Of a stretch of 64,000 bases of DNA, positions 1-13,810 are shown one piece after another. A program made the position numbers and the translations under genes. Source of the DNA: Sesamum alatum (Eukaryota > Streptophyta > Magnoliopsida > Lamiales > Pedaliaceae); NCBI GenBank assembly GCA_034509735.1, contig JACGWO010000002.1, positions 47,551,115 through 47,615,114 of the forward strand, written 5' to 3'. Numbering within the stretch: position 1 is the first letter of the stretch; every line of letters begins with the position of its first letter. The notes beneath the pieces were generated by a model. It did not search any database. It was not told the origin of the DNA and was given only the letters and a program-made list of their open reading frames with translations.

Positions 1-949
1 GATATGTATATATACTTATTAATGTATATGTATACGTGTACATACATATCACTACCCTTATGTTCATACACAATGCTAAATTTTTAATCATTAACCACAT
101 CTACCAAGACCCAGATAACTATCCTTTTCGAGTAACACTGAACGTCCACTCGATAGTCAAGAATCTCTACCAAAATAAGTCATATTTTCGCTCATAATCA
201 ATTCTTTTATATTTCAATTGTAACTATACATCTACAAATCTGTGTGTTACCAATCCTCTATATTCAATTCACTTTTTAGTTGTAATTACTTAACAATAAA
301 AAATTATTATAAATTGATACATATTATATTTCAAGCATCTTTCTCCTCTCGAATTTAATTAACTAAGCCATGACCGATTTTGATTTGACAAGAAGTTCTA
401 AAGAGTTGAAAAGGTAAAATTCTTCGAACCTCACAATGTTGCCTTCAGAATAGTGGTGGCTGAGAGTCAGTGATCTCAGATCAACACTTACATATTAAGG
501 TTTTTAGGGGAAATTTTGAAGAAATGATGTACTATTTTGGGACGTTCCGTGATGATGAGAAATAAATATGGGACAAATGGCGTATGGAAGTTTTTGATAC
601 ATAGATAGCTACTATAGGCATAACAGATAAATCTTCATTCAATTTACAATCTTGAGATAAATTAAACCAAATTGAAAAATGGGAAAAGGGAATTTCAAAT
701 AGAAATATAATATTCTGTACTACAATTTAGATTCCACTACTCATTTCCTCGTAGCGTGAATCAAACTTTTCTGCAAGCTTAAGCTTGCTCCAATATTACT
801 CAAATTCAAGTTAGCCTATATCAAATAGAATTGATTTCTTATTCAACAGTTCACAAGCTTTTACTTGAATATCTTCATTCTAATTTTCACATAAATATAT
901 GGATTTATATTTATAAGAAATATAGTTTGAACTATGAATTTGAACATAA
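1..949. other. Intergenic AT-rich DNA, no gene seen
   Basis: No reading frame resembles a known protein and no RNA gene is visible. The missing last exon of the kinase to the right was looked for here on the minus strand and not found. Confidence 0.6.
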
Positions 950-2499
950 GCTGAGGTCGGATTGCAAGATCTAATCGAACAAACTGAAACCACAAAGTCG
1001 GAGTGCAGGGCCAACCCCGGCATTAGTACTCACACGGTCAAGTCAACTGAGGGATCAAGGTTGGATATAAAGTGCTAGTAAACAAGATTCCGGATAATTT
1101 CAACCAGAGTGCAACAATGAATGAGGTATTTGCAACAGTTATCCAGTGGTACGGACACAAGTGTGGTTCACCGAATCATGCCACGTGTGTCGTGATCCAT
1201 AGTTGCCCTTGATAGTCGTTTTAGGTGTTGAGGCACACTAAGCATGTGGACATTAAGCCATGCTGGCCTTGCCAGCCCAAACTCACTCCTCATTATCCTA
1301 AGGGCCAATCAAATTGGGCTTATTGGTTTGAGTAGGGCCATATTCCATTATGGGTCCTATCATATTCGGAGGCAGAGATTTTGACTTTCAAAATTTCTAA
1401 TCCGAAGATATAGGTTGATGTGGGCCATGTTTATTTATTTTGCTCCAATTTTCACTGAACAATCATACCTTCTATGCAAATTTGAAGAAATTTGCATAAT
1501 CCGAAGAAAATCATACACAAGTACAAGATTTCTAAAGTTCACATATGACCTCAAGAAACGTAATATACGACCATCATAAAACGATAAATTTCTAAAAAAA
1601 ACAAATCCACTAGAGAAGACTGTATTGACCACAACAAAAGCTTAGACAAATTTCAAAAGAAAGTTCTTCAAGAACTATTGGAAAGGAATATGCATAATGC
1701 GTAATATAATTAAGGTCATACACGACCGTAGGAATATATATAAAGTGATATAACGAAGCTCACACCAACCACCAAGGTCATATGTGACCCTACAGGCATG
1801 AACAAATTTATGATATTAGCTTAAAAGTTCTTACGAAGATCACATATGACTACAATGGGGAAAAAAAAATCGATCCACAACATTAGCAACAAAGCATCCA
1901 ACGGGGGACAAAGCAAGAGATAGATAGTAAATCTTGCGGTGGAAATTGGAGCAAAATAAATAGACATGGGTCTATATCAACTTATATCTTCATATTAGAA
2001 ATTTTGAAAGTGCAAAATTTCCGCCTCTAAACCATAAGTAGGGAGTAAAATGATAGGACCCAAAATGTAATATGACTCAACTCAAACCCATAAGCAATTT
2101 GACAGGCGAGTCCAGGCTCCCAAGACCCAGCATGGCTTAATATCTGAATAATACTCAATGGGCCTCAAAGGCCCAGCCCAAGCAATCTAAAAGGACTATC
2201 AAGGGCAACATGGATCACCAGACACATGGCATGATCTAGTAAGCCACATGCCACACCTGTGTTTGTACCATTAGGTAACTGCTATAAATATCCCATTACT
2301 GTTGCACTGCAACAAGTATGAAAATATCCAGAATCTTGTTTACAAGCCACTTTATATCCAACTTTTAGACCTTGACCCCTCAGTTGACTTGACCGTCGGA
2401 AGTACTAACGTCTGGGTCGGCCCTGCTCTCAAACTTTGTGGTTTTAGGTTGTTTGATTGGATCTTGCTTAGGACGTGATCCGTACAATCCGACCTCAGC
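950..2499. repeat. Large inverted repeat (arms about 0.5 kb, loop about 0.49 kb)
   Basis: The left arm (950-1453) and right arm (1942-2499) are diverged reverse complements. The outer ends share GCTGAGGTCGGATTG on the left and its complement on the right; the inner ends share TTTTGCTCCAATTTTC. The right arm carries TATAAATA near 2283 and a stretch opening TGATAGGACCC, which resembles an LTR promoter and LTR start, so the arms may be two LTRs in opposite orientation around about 490 bp of internal DNA. The loop repeats short units of the type TCACATATGAC. It lies just beyond the last visible exon of the kinase gene. Confidence 0.7.
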
Positions 2500-2792
2500 A
2501 TTCAATAAAATTTATTTCCCCTTCATTCAGTTTACCTTATTAACATATTTTTGCCAACCTAAGTCCTTATCTCATCTCCATCCTCAAGTCTATTATATCT
2601 TCGAACTTGCAGAAAATTTACTCTAGTTGACAAAAATAATCAGAATTCCGCATGTTCTAAAGATGAATGTCCGCAAGTTGTACTACATATAGTTGTTCCT
2701 ACACATACTATGGAAGATCAAATAAAAAATACAAACATGGCAACGAAAATTTAAAAAAGAAATTGTAAAACAGAAAGTAGAAAATCTCTTAC
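2500..2792. other. Presumed intron or 3' flank of the RLCK gene
   Basis: AT-rich sequence between the inverted repeat and kinase exon 4. It begins, on the minus strand, with a GTAAGA donor directly after the Ala-Trp codons. No downstream exon is recognisable in it. Confidence 0.4.
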
Positions 2793-5319
2793 CCATGCAA
2801 CTAGATTGTGCTCCCCAGCAGCTCTTGAATTGTCGATAGCCTTTCTGCCAGTGATAATCTCGAGAAGCACAACTCCAAAACTATAAACGTCTGATTTTAG
2901 TGTGAGTTGTCCCGTCATTGCATATTCGGGCGCACAATATCCATAGGTCCCCATAACTCTTGTTGATACGTGAGTCTTATCACCGACAGGTCCCAATTTG
3001 GCCAATCCAAAATCAGAAAGCTTTGGATGATAGCCTTCGTCTAATAAAATGTTTGAGCACTTTAAATCTCGATATATAACTGGTGGATTCGCTTTATCAT
3101 GCAAATACTCCAAGCCCTTGGCTGCTCCAGCAGCTATTTTCATTCTTGTGTTCCAGTCAAGTCTTTTCTTGTCGGGTGGAAGGTCTGGAGTGTGCAACCA
3201 CAAACTATTATTCACTCTTTTTTTGTATGTCTAATGTGTGTGCGCATGTTATTCGGAAAAGTAAAACAGTTACGTACTAGTAAAATTAGGAGTTCAACAA
3301 TTCGGCTAATTTCTTTTTAACTTAACACACATACCGTGCAGATGGTCCTCCAGCGATCCTAATGGCATGTATTCGTACACCAAAAGTCTCTGATCTCCAT
3401 CAGCACAATATCCAATCAAATTTACCAAGTTTGGGTGGTGAAGTAAACTTAACATCAAAACTTCAACAAGAAATTCCCGGTTCCCTTGCAAACCATTCCG
3501 ATCAAGTTGCTTTATAGCTACAATCTACAGAAAATAGGACAATGGGTTAAGGTTTTATCACCAACTCTCATCGAACAGTTAGAAGTTCCTTTCTCAGGCA
3601 AAATAGGGTGCGAACGAATCAGGCAATTAACATGAAACTATTTATGATATAACAAAACAGTAACTGCATGCACTAGAATATGCAGATATCTGTCTTGCAT
3701 GAAAATAACTATTGTAAGCACATTCACAATAAAACAGGTCTTTAGCAGTTTCTTTAAAAGCATAGTCTTTAACTGTTCCATACGAATAATACAAAATTGA
3801 ATCAGAAAGAAACATTCTTTTCATTTCCCCGTATCTCAAAGATGAAAAAGCTTCAGGGCCCATTATCTCAATTCATAAGATTTCAAAAGTCATCGCCCTT
3901 CATTTCAAGAAAACAAGTTATAGAGTTATGTGATGCTATCAAGGAGAGAGAAAAACAGCACTTGTCACAATTTATCATCTCCTATTTGTATGTTTCTTAT
4001 TTCCAGTTTTTCGTCAATGATAAAAGTATTAAGAAATCCTTCAATTGTAATTATCAATTCTGGAACTAAGATCTTCTTCTGTTTTCCAGATAGATAGTAA
4101 CGAAGGGAGCGGTCCATATACTACAAAGATATTTCAGGTCTCAAATACAAGAAAGAGCACTATTCAAGCTCAATTTTTGCCTCAAGCAGCAAACAGCTCG
4201 GATTCACGATCAAGTTTCCTAATAATAGAGGAATGAACCTGATTAGTGCTCTCTAGACGTCCTTTATACACTCTTCCAAATCCACCTTCACCCAAAAGAC
4301 AATCTGCCCTAAAGTTCTTGGTAGCCGTAGCCAATTCACGAAACGTAAATGTATGTGCAGCAATGTGACCTGATCCTCCATCTTTAGAACCTTCCTTCTT
4401 TGCATCAAATGAAGGATTTGCCTTTAGCTTTTCTGGCATGAGGAGACAAAGCACGACAAGATTAATAGACCATACTCTTCCATTTGACAAGCTCAAAAGT
4501 TATAGTTCCAAAGATAATGATAATCACCACATAGTAAAGGTCCACGACAAACAGACAAATTTCCAAGTAAAAATATAGTCAAATTCACAAGTTTGCAAGT
4601 TCTACACATTAAAAACGACTGTAATACGGAATTGGATAAAGTGAGGTAGCTACAAATGCAAACTTGACAACAAGTAGCAGAAGATTTGACTTAATTTTAC
4701 TTTCAGTCAAATTTCGGCAATCGGTTTCCTAGTTCCACAGGCAGACTCTAATTTTATTCAACTCATACATAAATAACTTAGTGACCCAACATTGTCTAGA
4801 CCCAATCAATGCCATACACATAGGACGAAATTATCTGTCTAAATGACTGTTTCATCTGAAGCGTATGTAAGTGAAAATTTTAAAGTTTTAACCTTTGCCA
4901 CAAAACAAGAATTCACCTCAAACCTCATCTAAGAACAAAACATGATATATCACTAATATAAAAAACAAAAAAAATGGTATACAGCTCATTTTACAGAAGC
5001 ATTTCCAGCCAAATTACGTGGGATCAAGAAAACAAACACATGCCCAGATAATCCACACCTGCTTGAAAAAGGCAAAATGCCAATGAGAAAAAGCAGTAAA
5101 AACTAAAACACCAATTTTTCCAAGAACAAAAAATAGAGGAAATAAAGGAGGGTCAGAGCAAAAAAGCTACAATCTTGAGAGCCCACAATGTACAAGAAAC
5201 CCCAAAAACCTCTCACCAACACAAATACCTGTATTTGATGGGATCTGATCATCAGACTTGTTGTCCTGATCTTTCTTTGCTTTCTTCTTTGATTTTCCAG
5301 AACAGAGGAACCAACCCAT
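2793..5319 (-). CDS. Receptor-like cytoplasmic kinase VII, PBL7/CDL1-like (3' exon missing)
   Basis: Cytoplasmic Ser/Thr kinase of the RLCK-VII/PBS1-like family, whose members relay signals from receptor kinases at the plasma membrane. Exons (minus): 5229-5319, 4239-4432, 3335-3524, 2793-3184, joined by GT-AG introns with matching phases (289 codons). The start [10 protein letters not shown] gives a Gly2/Cys6 context typical of myristoylation plus palmitoylation. Then come the glycine loop [11 protein letters not shown], the catalytic lysine in VAIK (about residue 100), the loop YRDLKCSN (Asp about 198), DFG (216-218) and the activation segment [13 protein letters not shown]7 has the same opening and the same YRDLKCSN as remembered. 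Coding stops at LVAW before kinase subdomains X-XI: the usual last exon, about 70-100 residues, is not in the 2.8 kb to the left. It either lies beyond the window after a long intron or was lost. A CT run sits in the leader. Confidence 0.88.
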
Positions 5320-5327
5320 TTCTGTAG

Positions 5328-5524
5328 TCTCTCTCTCTCTCTCTCTCTCTGTATTCCTCAGTGTGTGAGTGATAAGAAGAGGGAGTGACGCTTTGAAGAA
5401 CGAGAAAAGGAAGAGGAAGGGTTGAAGAAAAGGGGAAGAGGGAGGTGAGGAAGGACCCCAGGGGGTGGGGTGGGGTGGGGGTGGGGGGTCCAAGGAAAGC
5501 AAACCAAACACGATTTCAGACAGA

Positions 5525-5550
<26 letters not shown>
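5328..5550. repeat. CT and GA microsatellites in the RLCK leader/promoter
   Basis: A CT run at 5328-5350 lies 9 bases upstream of the kinase ATG and a GA run at 5525-5550 lies about 200 bp further up. Between them is a G-rich stretch with repeated GGGGT. Such runs are common in plant leaders and can bind GAGA-type (BPC) factors; that role here is inference. Confidence 0.7.
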
Positions 5551-5555
<5 letters not shown>

Positions 5556-5650
5556 TTAAATTCGGACAGAGGGCTCTTTTTGTATTCACCTTTTCGCTGG
5601 TGGGTCAAAATTGCACTCTGGCCCCTTCTTTCTTTGTTTATTCTTAAACC

Positions 5651-7063
5651 ACCTACAAACTTATTCTTAATTTCTTTTCTAAATCTAAGGTACTAGTTAG
5701 CACTCGTGCCAAGACATGGGGGTATTATATTTATAAAAGGAAATAACTTAAATATAAATAGTTTCAAAATTAAATTTAAAGTGATTAATAAGTATGAAAT
5801 ATAAACTTTTATTGAATAAAAAAGTAAATTTATATTATTTTACAAACTAAATTTCTCTAGAAAAATGAGTGATTTTTTTGGATAATAATAATCTATTAAT
5901 TATTTGAAATTAAATATAAAATATAAAATAAAATTTTAAGTATTATTAGATATAAAAAAAAATAGCATTTAAATTATATTACTAATTAATTTATTTAAAA
6001 AAAATCTTTCGATTCATAAAAAGAAACAATCATACACTTATCTAAATTCAAATAAATATAAGAAAATATTTATTATGTGGTGGAATAAAATTCAAAAAAT
6101 TTATGCAAATATGTGAATAAATGACTTGAATAGCCTCTACGTTTTTAGTTTATTATATATAGATGCGTGATATATATTTTTTAAATTATTTAAAAAATTA
6201 TTATATATTGTATAATTTATTTTGACCTACATACTTAGTAAATTGCACTTACATTTCAAGAAAGTATTAAATTATATGTTTCGACTTTCTTGATATTTCT
6301 TTTTTATCTTCAGAGAAGTTTGTATAGAGGTTTTGAACCAGCACATAAATTAACCAAATTATTACTGTGTATATAAACTATAAATTACAAAATATATATT
6401 CTCATAATTTGTATAGTGACAATTGATATATATATCAATGAGAATGAAGTATAACAATATTCATTGTTAGGCTGTTTTTAATTATAAAATAAAAAGATTA
6501 ATCATAAGTTGCCTTTGTAAAAAACTTTAATTTAATTATTGACAGTAATATTAAAGATAAAAAAAAAGATAAAATATCAAGTCACAGATCTGATAATGAT
6601 AGTTACAAGATTGTTAAAGTCCTAAATATTTTGAAAAAAAAATAATGAAATACAAAAACTTACACAATATAAATTATTATAAAGTATCGGTATGAAATAA
6701 AATATAACAGAATTAAGACCTACATTAGGTACTTAAATCATCATATAAAGATTTTTGTACGATTAGAACGTGCTAACAATACCTAATAGAAAGTATTACG
6801 ATTTTTTTCAAAAGTTTATTATTTAAAAAAACTGGAATATACTATTGTGGTAGAAACTTTGAACACTACAAAGTTTAGGGGCAACATTTCAAAGTTAATA
6901 TTTAGGGTTGGGGATGAATGTGAAAAGACAAGTGTACCCTCATAATTGCTTCACTTGTTGGCCAAGAGTAATGGGGCAGAATTGTCTTTTTAGTCCACAC
7001 AAAATGGTCAAAATGACACCTTTTAATGCCAAATAGTGTTGAACTAATTTTTTGTGTACTATT
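5651..7063. other. Intergenic AT-rich DNA, no gene seen
   Basis: Very AT-rich with many short homopolymers. No ORF with recognisable protein and no tRNA-like element. It is the upstream flank of the kinase gene. Confidence 0.6.
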
Positions 7064-7597
7064 TTAAATAGGGACCATTACACCCCTCATATTCGGTACA
7101 ATTATATGTATATTTAAGATGGTTTGAAAAATTATATTTAGTACTTTTGAGGTTTGTTTATGTCTAATAAATATGTCTACCTATAAATTAAAATTCATTG
7201 AATTTATTGATATAAAAAATTGAATGAAAATTATTATTTACTATCGATTGACTTATTAATGACTTATTGCAGGCCAAACAAATCTTTTATGATTAAACCA
7301 ACCTTATAACGATGAAGATATATCACATCACATGCATTAACGTGTGAAGATATGAAATGGGAGTTTGGCCATAAGAAGATTTGTTTGGCCTGCAATAAGT
7401 CAATCGATGGTACATATCGACTTTCATTTAGTTTTTTTGCTAATATCAACAAATCGGTGAATTTTGGCTTATGGAGGGATCTATTTATTAAACATAAGCA
7501 AATATCAAGGGTACTAGATATAATTTTTCAAACCACAAGGAGTTTATACATAATTACACCAAATCTTAGGGGTGGAGAGTGTAATTATCCCCTTTAA
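7064..7597. mobile_element. Foldback MITE, about 530 bp
   Basis: The whole element is a diverged inverted repeat. The centre is strongest: GACTTATTGCAGGCCAAAC near 7260 is mirrored near 7375-7395, and homology extends outwards to GGGACCATTACACCCC on the left and GTGTAATTATCCCC on the right. It has no coding capacity. Its termini resemble the MULE-like elements elsewhere in the window, but no clean target duplication is visible, so the superfamily is uncertain. Confidence 0.7.
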
Positions 7598-9280
7598 TTA
7601 TTAGGGTAAACTATGTCCATACTCTTAGATTCTCTGTTATTTGTAAAATTACAAATACACTGAAAAATAATGTAATTTAACACGAGGGGGTGTATTTGTA
7701 AATTATCATTGAATAAAGGATGTATTAATAATTACAATTATAATTTCAAGAACATACTAGTCATTTTGTAAATGATAGGGATTGGAGTACATTTAATGCG
7801 TGTGCATAATTAATTTTTTATTATATTTGTTTAATGAAATGAAATATAAGAAAGATGAAATAAATAATTGTTTAGAATGAATAATTGAATTAAATTTAAA
7901 CATGTACGAATAAAAAACTATGATACGATTAATGAATAAAAAAGTTATTATTTGTGGAAGAAATAAATATAATTAGTGGCAATTTGCGCAATTCGTGTTT
8001 CGAAAACCATGATGGTTACTCTAGAGGTCTTCCTCTAAATAAATAGAGTAGATTAAACATTTAATTTGTGCAGTTAATTAATCAAATAATTATGTTTTTA
8101 TATAAAATCAGATAACTTAGTTATTTATTTAAATAAAACATTATATAATTTGAAATTTTATAAAAATAAAATTATAATAGCCAGTAAATTCATAAAATTA
8201 ATTAGAATATTCGACGCCTCTTCGAATAAGCTAAGGCACATACACTTTTATATCATGAATTTTAATAATTAATATTTTTTAACTAGTAAATGGATATTAA
8301 AATAGACAAAAGCATATAGAGCGTTGATTTTTAAATTTCATAATCTTTTAGTCATGGTAGCCTTAAAATTTACTATTAAATTAGGTTCGATTGACTAATC
8401 AATTGATCATTTAAATATTAAAAATTTAAATGGTTTTGAAAAAATTATTACATTAACATTCTAACAGTTTTGAATCTACAAACTCATTAAAACCACTTGA
8501 CTAAATATAAATGGTTTTTTTGGGGAAGAAAAAAAAAAAAAAGCCCTAATTTTGGGTTGTATGAACAAATCCAGTGGTGGGTTTAGTGAGAGAATCCAGG
8601 ACAGTTGTTGCTTGCTTAAGAACATCTGTCGCAAATTCAGTCTACACTTTTTGCGACGGTTTTGTTGGATTGTTAATTGGCCAAGAATATATACATTTTT
8701 ATATTATTTTTCATTATAAAAAATAATTTGTTTGCCTTTGTTAGCTTGGGTCAAACTACGTAGGGGTTTATTTTACTTTTAGGTATGAAATAAATGGATA
8801 AACTCCTTAAAATGTATTTATTCCAAAGGCCATTCGAAATAATTCTTGTCCTTCGATAAATTAAAAACAGATGAAAAAAAATGATATATTTGTAAAATAT
8901 TCTATTTGAATTACAACCATGTAATGGATGAACACCACAACCCAGTTCAGAAAAACTACCAACGACTCTACCACCTGAGTAGTGAGAAAGCGCAATCCGT
9001 TTTACTTGAACTATATTTTTTCGTACTAGTAATTCATGACACACTCGATATATGTGCTTAATTGTTTAAAATTATTTAAAATAATATTATTCAATAAAGT
9101 ATACGGCATAATAAGTCAATAATGCATAATTTTTTCGTTTTAAAAAAAAAACTACCAAAAGATAGTTACGAAGACCGTATCACCAATTCACCCCTCCATT
9201 TGGCATAAGTATCCAACATCCCTTATAAATCGATCAAGTTTCCAACGAAATCAAGCCGATAGCCAGCAAGAAACGTTCGA
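7598..9280. other. Intergenic AT-rich DNA, no gene seen
   Basis: Low-complexity AT-rich DNA between the MITE and the 3' end of TON1. The right part, from about 9280, is presumably the TON1 3' UTR. No ORF resembles a known protein. Confidence 0.5.
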
Positions 9281-9687
9281 TCCTACAGAGCTACTGCAAA
9301 ATTAACTCGAATACAACATATCAAATCATCTCATCTTCTCCAACATCTGATGTATTCCATTACAATTAACTTTGTAGGAAAAATGATGTAGTTACACCAG
9401 TGTAAGCAGCCAAATTTAAGCCCGACCGACATCTAGCACAAGCGACAATCGTGGTAATGTTAAATTTTCAATCTTTACAACCTACGGGAAAAAACCCGTC
9501 TTTGGACTAGCTCTCGATCTAACAACAGTGCAGATAAAGAGAGTGAGAACGAACCAGGTGGAAGGTGAGAATGAAAACGGAGAGAATACAGAAAGGTTAA
9601 AAGAATCATTAAATTTTGTAGCATACATGAGCACATATTCACCTTGCACGCAACCAACATATTGTTGGATTGATAAATTCCAGATAA

Positions 9688-12600
9688 CTAAGTTAAAGAA
9701 CGTTCGGGTAGAAGGGTGTCTCTACCCGTGCTATCTTCCTCGGAAATTCCATCCCCTGCATGCCTGAAACCAAATTCATTACAAAAGATTGAGTTTTGAT
9801 TCCATGTCAAAGTGGATTTGCCAGTTAATCATGGAATGTTGTCGTTCTCACATGTAATTTCTTAAGGATAGAGGGAAACTAATGCTGTGAATGTGATATT
9901 AAGGATGCAAGAAAAGCAAACAACGTTTTAACCAATAAAAGGTCATTGACAGTAATGCTAATACCGGATGGAAAGGTCAGCTACAATTTTCTATAAGCAC
10001 TCAACTCTTTTTAATGTGATGTTATGTACCTATACCTATTGATTTCCTTTAATTGTGGCTCTAATTTCAGAAGTGTTAAACTAAGATGTTACTGTCTCGT
10101 TTGCTACTTATAACTCTTCATATCTATAGCTCTATATCTTACAGGTAATAACATACACGAACGGATGGCCTTCAAGAACAAACCTTTTACATTAAGATAG
10201 AGTTCACATCTGCGTTTGCCCCACAGGAGCTTCTGCCCACAACTAGTTGTTGACTTCCTTTTTATATTAAAAATTTTCCTTCTACATCATGGGTAGCCAG
10301 TGATAATATTGTTTTAGGAGCATGTTCCTCATTTCCTGACGTAATATATTCCATCGTACCAATGGAATTGTATGTCGAGCAAATGGAAGGTAAAACATAA
10401 GGAATACATGCCTGAATTATTGGCCCAGTCACGCAAAAGATTCCTTTTTTTTTTTTTTTCCCAGACCTTTTTTTCCTCTCCACTTCTGGTGTATTTTCCA
10501 ACCATTTCTACTCTAATTATGGACAAGAACACGCCACCAAAACATTTGTATTTCACTAAGACTCCTGACAGAAAATATCTCATATGCTTTTTCAATAACA
10601 ATTCTAGCGAAGCTAGATTGACTAACATTCACTTTCAGTATTTGTGACAACATCAGCAGACATTTTCCAATGATTTTGCCAAAAGGGAACCATTGCATTT
10701 TCTGAGATCCAATATCCCCATATAAATGGCATGAAATGCAAAGCATGTTATTGTCAAGATTCAGAAACAAACCTCCAAGATGTGGTCAAGTGACGAGTTT
10801 TTCTATCCAACTGCATATTTTCTAAAGCAGCAGAAGCACGGACTACATCTTCAGGAAGTTCATCATTGTCGTATCTCCAATTGTATTCATCTTTTCTATA
10901 GCCAGATGTCGATGACCCAGCTCTTCGATCTGAAACTTAGACTAATAAGACAACATAAAAACAATTTAACAATGTTGCAGAACCAACTTGAAATAGTTTT
11001 CCTACTCACCAGACGATTGTGAAACAGGAAGCGGCCTGCAAGAAGCATCATTGCACTACAAGTTAAGAACTGAAAGACGAGCCAAGTTAAACAAAGGAAG
11101 AAAGATAAAGAAATAGTAAGTGATGATAAACCTTCCTAGTGGAGGTAAACCCCCAGCAACTGAAGATGGTGACGGCCTCCTGATATTTCTAGCTTCCACG
11201 TTTGGTAGAGATTCAGGTTCAGGAGTGGTTGATCTCCTGTTGCTACCCCTTCCTTGAGTCAAATTCTACAAGAACACACATTAAGAATATTAAACGAAGC
11301 TAGTGCTTTCTAAGAAAAAGAGAAGAAAATAGAAGTATATGATATGATTTGACATCTAGTGGAGCAGATCTAAACAGAAACTTAATTCATGTTTTTTAGC
11401 ATGGTAAGCCGCCTGTTTAGCGTTACATCCGATATTTAATACTTTCTGCACAAGAGTAAATATCATGATGCACAAAGTTCTAACTGTCTAGCTTCTCTAG
11501 AAATATCAGTTCTCATCTACAGTTGTTTGCTTGGGAACTACAAGAAATCCTGTATTACAATAACTGCCTGAACAGCCATGCAACATGCTATGCTAGAAAA
11601 GACGAAATATTAACAATATATCTGCCTGCATAAATGTGACACGATCAGATTTACAGTTTAACATACAAAGTGGATTTCATCAGACCTCATACTTCAAGAA
11701 CCCCTCAAGAACATCCAAAAGCAAAGGCCCACTGTCTCCATTCCGATTAAGGTCATATCCATTCTTATTGCTGAATTCTTTTAATTCATTCTTCCAGGAA
11801 TCCTTTGGCTGAAATTGGAAACAACATTCTGTTAAAACTGTCCGTCATAAACAAATAAATCAGCCCCAAAAAAATTGTCCGAAGTATGGGAGAAAGTACC
11901 AAATTACACTCTGGAAGGTAAACTTTCAATGTGTGATCTAATTGAGCCCAGTCCAAATATTCACATATTAGTGCAGTTAGAAGCCTTCCTGAATTATGAC
12001 ACCAAATTGTGAGACAGAAGTGAAAACATATCAGCCCACAAAATCTCATAAAACTTCAAATCTCTTGGAAGCTCCAAAGCCGCATGATTAAGTAGTAATA
12101 ATCCAAATAACTTTGAGCGGCAGCAAAAAGTTGTTTTCAATAATGTTAAGAAGAGACTTCGCTGAATATGCCATCGAAATTAAAAGTTTCCACAACTTGA
12201 TCTGCAGGGTCATATACAATGAGTAAATGGTGCACAGGTCTTATAGATTTCACAGTCAATGGAAATATTCTGTATAAGGAATGCGGAACGAGAGAAAGAT
12301 GAGATTATAGATATATGACCTGGTGTTACATACATAGATGGGCATCAACATCATGGGAAAAAAGTACAGACTGCTGAAACTAAAATTACCTGAAGGTGAG
12401 TTATGGAGTTGCTTTGCACGATCATTGCAGCTACCCAATAGCGCAGGAGGCAAACCTTCTTCCTTCTCTATTACTTTATCCTCCTCTTCGATTGCTTCAA
12501 ACACACTAGCTCTCAGCTCAGCCTAACATCCAAGAAAATTAAAACTTTAGCATCTTAAATGGAACCAACTGCAGAGGCACACTTCTTCATTATTAGGTGT

Positions 12601-13116
12601 CTGCATATACATCTCTTCCGCAGAAGTGTCTACAGATACTTGTTCAGCAAATCGATAACTCTAGAAGCTCTTCATGTAATACCGAACAGATTAAGTAAAA
12701 GTGTTCACTAATGTTCTACATCAGCCTGCTAAAATCCAAGAACCGTTACATGCGTTCTAACAGCTACCCATGAAAAACACCGGTAAGCATTATAAAACTC
12801 CAGCATTCCAGCTACAACCTCTTAAAACCCAAATTTGCATATCAACGAATTACGCATAACACCAATTAAAAGGAAAATGCAAAGTAAACTACTATCCAGA
12901 AATACGAAAAGAATCGTAGGTGCAGCCATCAATGAAGCCCAAGAATTCCCACTTCAGAAAATTTAACCATGACATATGTTATCTAGCACTGCATACCTTT
13001 ATCTAATTTCCTAAAAGTCCAAATCTGAAGCTAATATACAGCGTGAAATCAAGAAAAAAGAAAACTATACACACCTTACAGCAACCTAAGACGCAAACAT
13101 TACAGCTACCAAAAAC

Positions 13117-13147
<31 letters not shown>

Positions 13148-13446
13148 GAATAAAACCCATCAACATATTTTCCGAGCAATTTGCTCGACATTACGCGATC
13201 CCCTGAACTTCTTTGTTCCCAGAAAATATTCAACGCCCACATATATCCACAGGAGCAAACAGAAAAACACTAATTTACACAAAAAAACGAGAATTACAAC
13301 GGAAATAATGAATTTACGGTAAATGTGGAAAAATTCAAAACGAGGGCAAGGATGCTAACACGGATCTTGGCAAGGACTCCTTTCTTCTCCAGAGTACGAG
13401 TTACCAGGGTTTTCAAATCCATCATTTCCCTCGTATAATCATCCAT
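9688..13446 (-). CDS. TONNEAU1 (TON1), FOP-related microtubule/preprophase-band protein
   Basis: Homologue of Arabidopsis TON1a/TON1b, part of the TTP complex (TON1-TRM-PP2A) at the cortex that organises cortical microtubules and the preprophase band. It shares the LisH-containing N-terminal domain of centrosomal FOP (FGFR1OP). Exons (minus): 13360-13446, 12390-12522, 11900-11988, 11686-11808, 11132-11265, 11010-11035, 10773-10929, 9688-9763. All join in frame for 274 residues; remembered TON1 is about 257-260. The start MDDYTREMMDLKTLV and blocks such as ASVFEAIEEEDKVIE, YLDWAQLDHTLKVY and DSGPLLLDVLEGFLKYE match TON1 almost exactly. The 26-nt sixth exon is supported by phase. The last exon diverges and adds a few residues after ISED, ending LLPERSLT; that end is the least certain part. 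The start is fixed by conservation. Confidence 0.94.
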
Positions 13447-13810
13447 TTCTTCCTCAAATTTCCCAATCTCCAAGAATTCCTTCTCAGCTCAAAAAAATTT
13501 CAAGGGCCCTCTTCGAATGCCTTCGGGTTCTGATTCTCGACTCTGGATTTGTCGAGTGGGAGCTGAGAAGTAATGGGCTGATGGTTTGGTGTAATGATAA
13601 TAAAAATAATTAGAAAATAATCACAATTTTTCGGAATATATGAGGTAAAGGTAAAGTTCTATTTGTTCGCCTACTGTGACTTCCTCTCCAATTCTTGGAA
13701 CTTTGTTCGTAAAGTCTCTCTCCTGATTGTCAAGCAATGTGGATATTTTGAAGCATGTAACGCGACTTTACTAGGTATTGCATGGAATTGTGTGACATGA
13801 CCCATGGGAC

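Noticed and set aside
5167..5589. 140-residue minus-strand ORF starting upstream of the kinase
   Set aside because: It reads the CT-rich leader and runs into intron 1. The kinase starts at [10 protein letters not shown] (5319), where family conservation begins.
7670..7740. Second small foldback next to the MITE
   Set aside because: Only short AT-rich complementarity, within what is expected by chance here.
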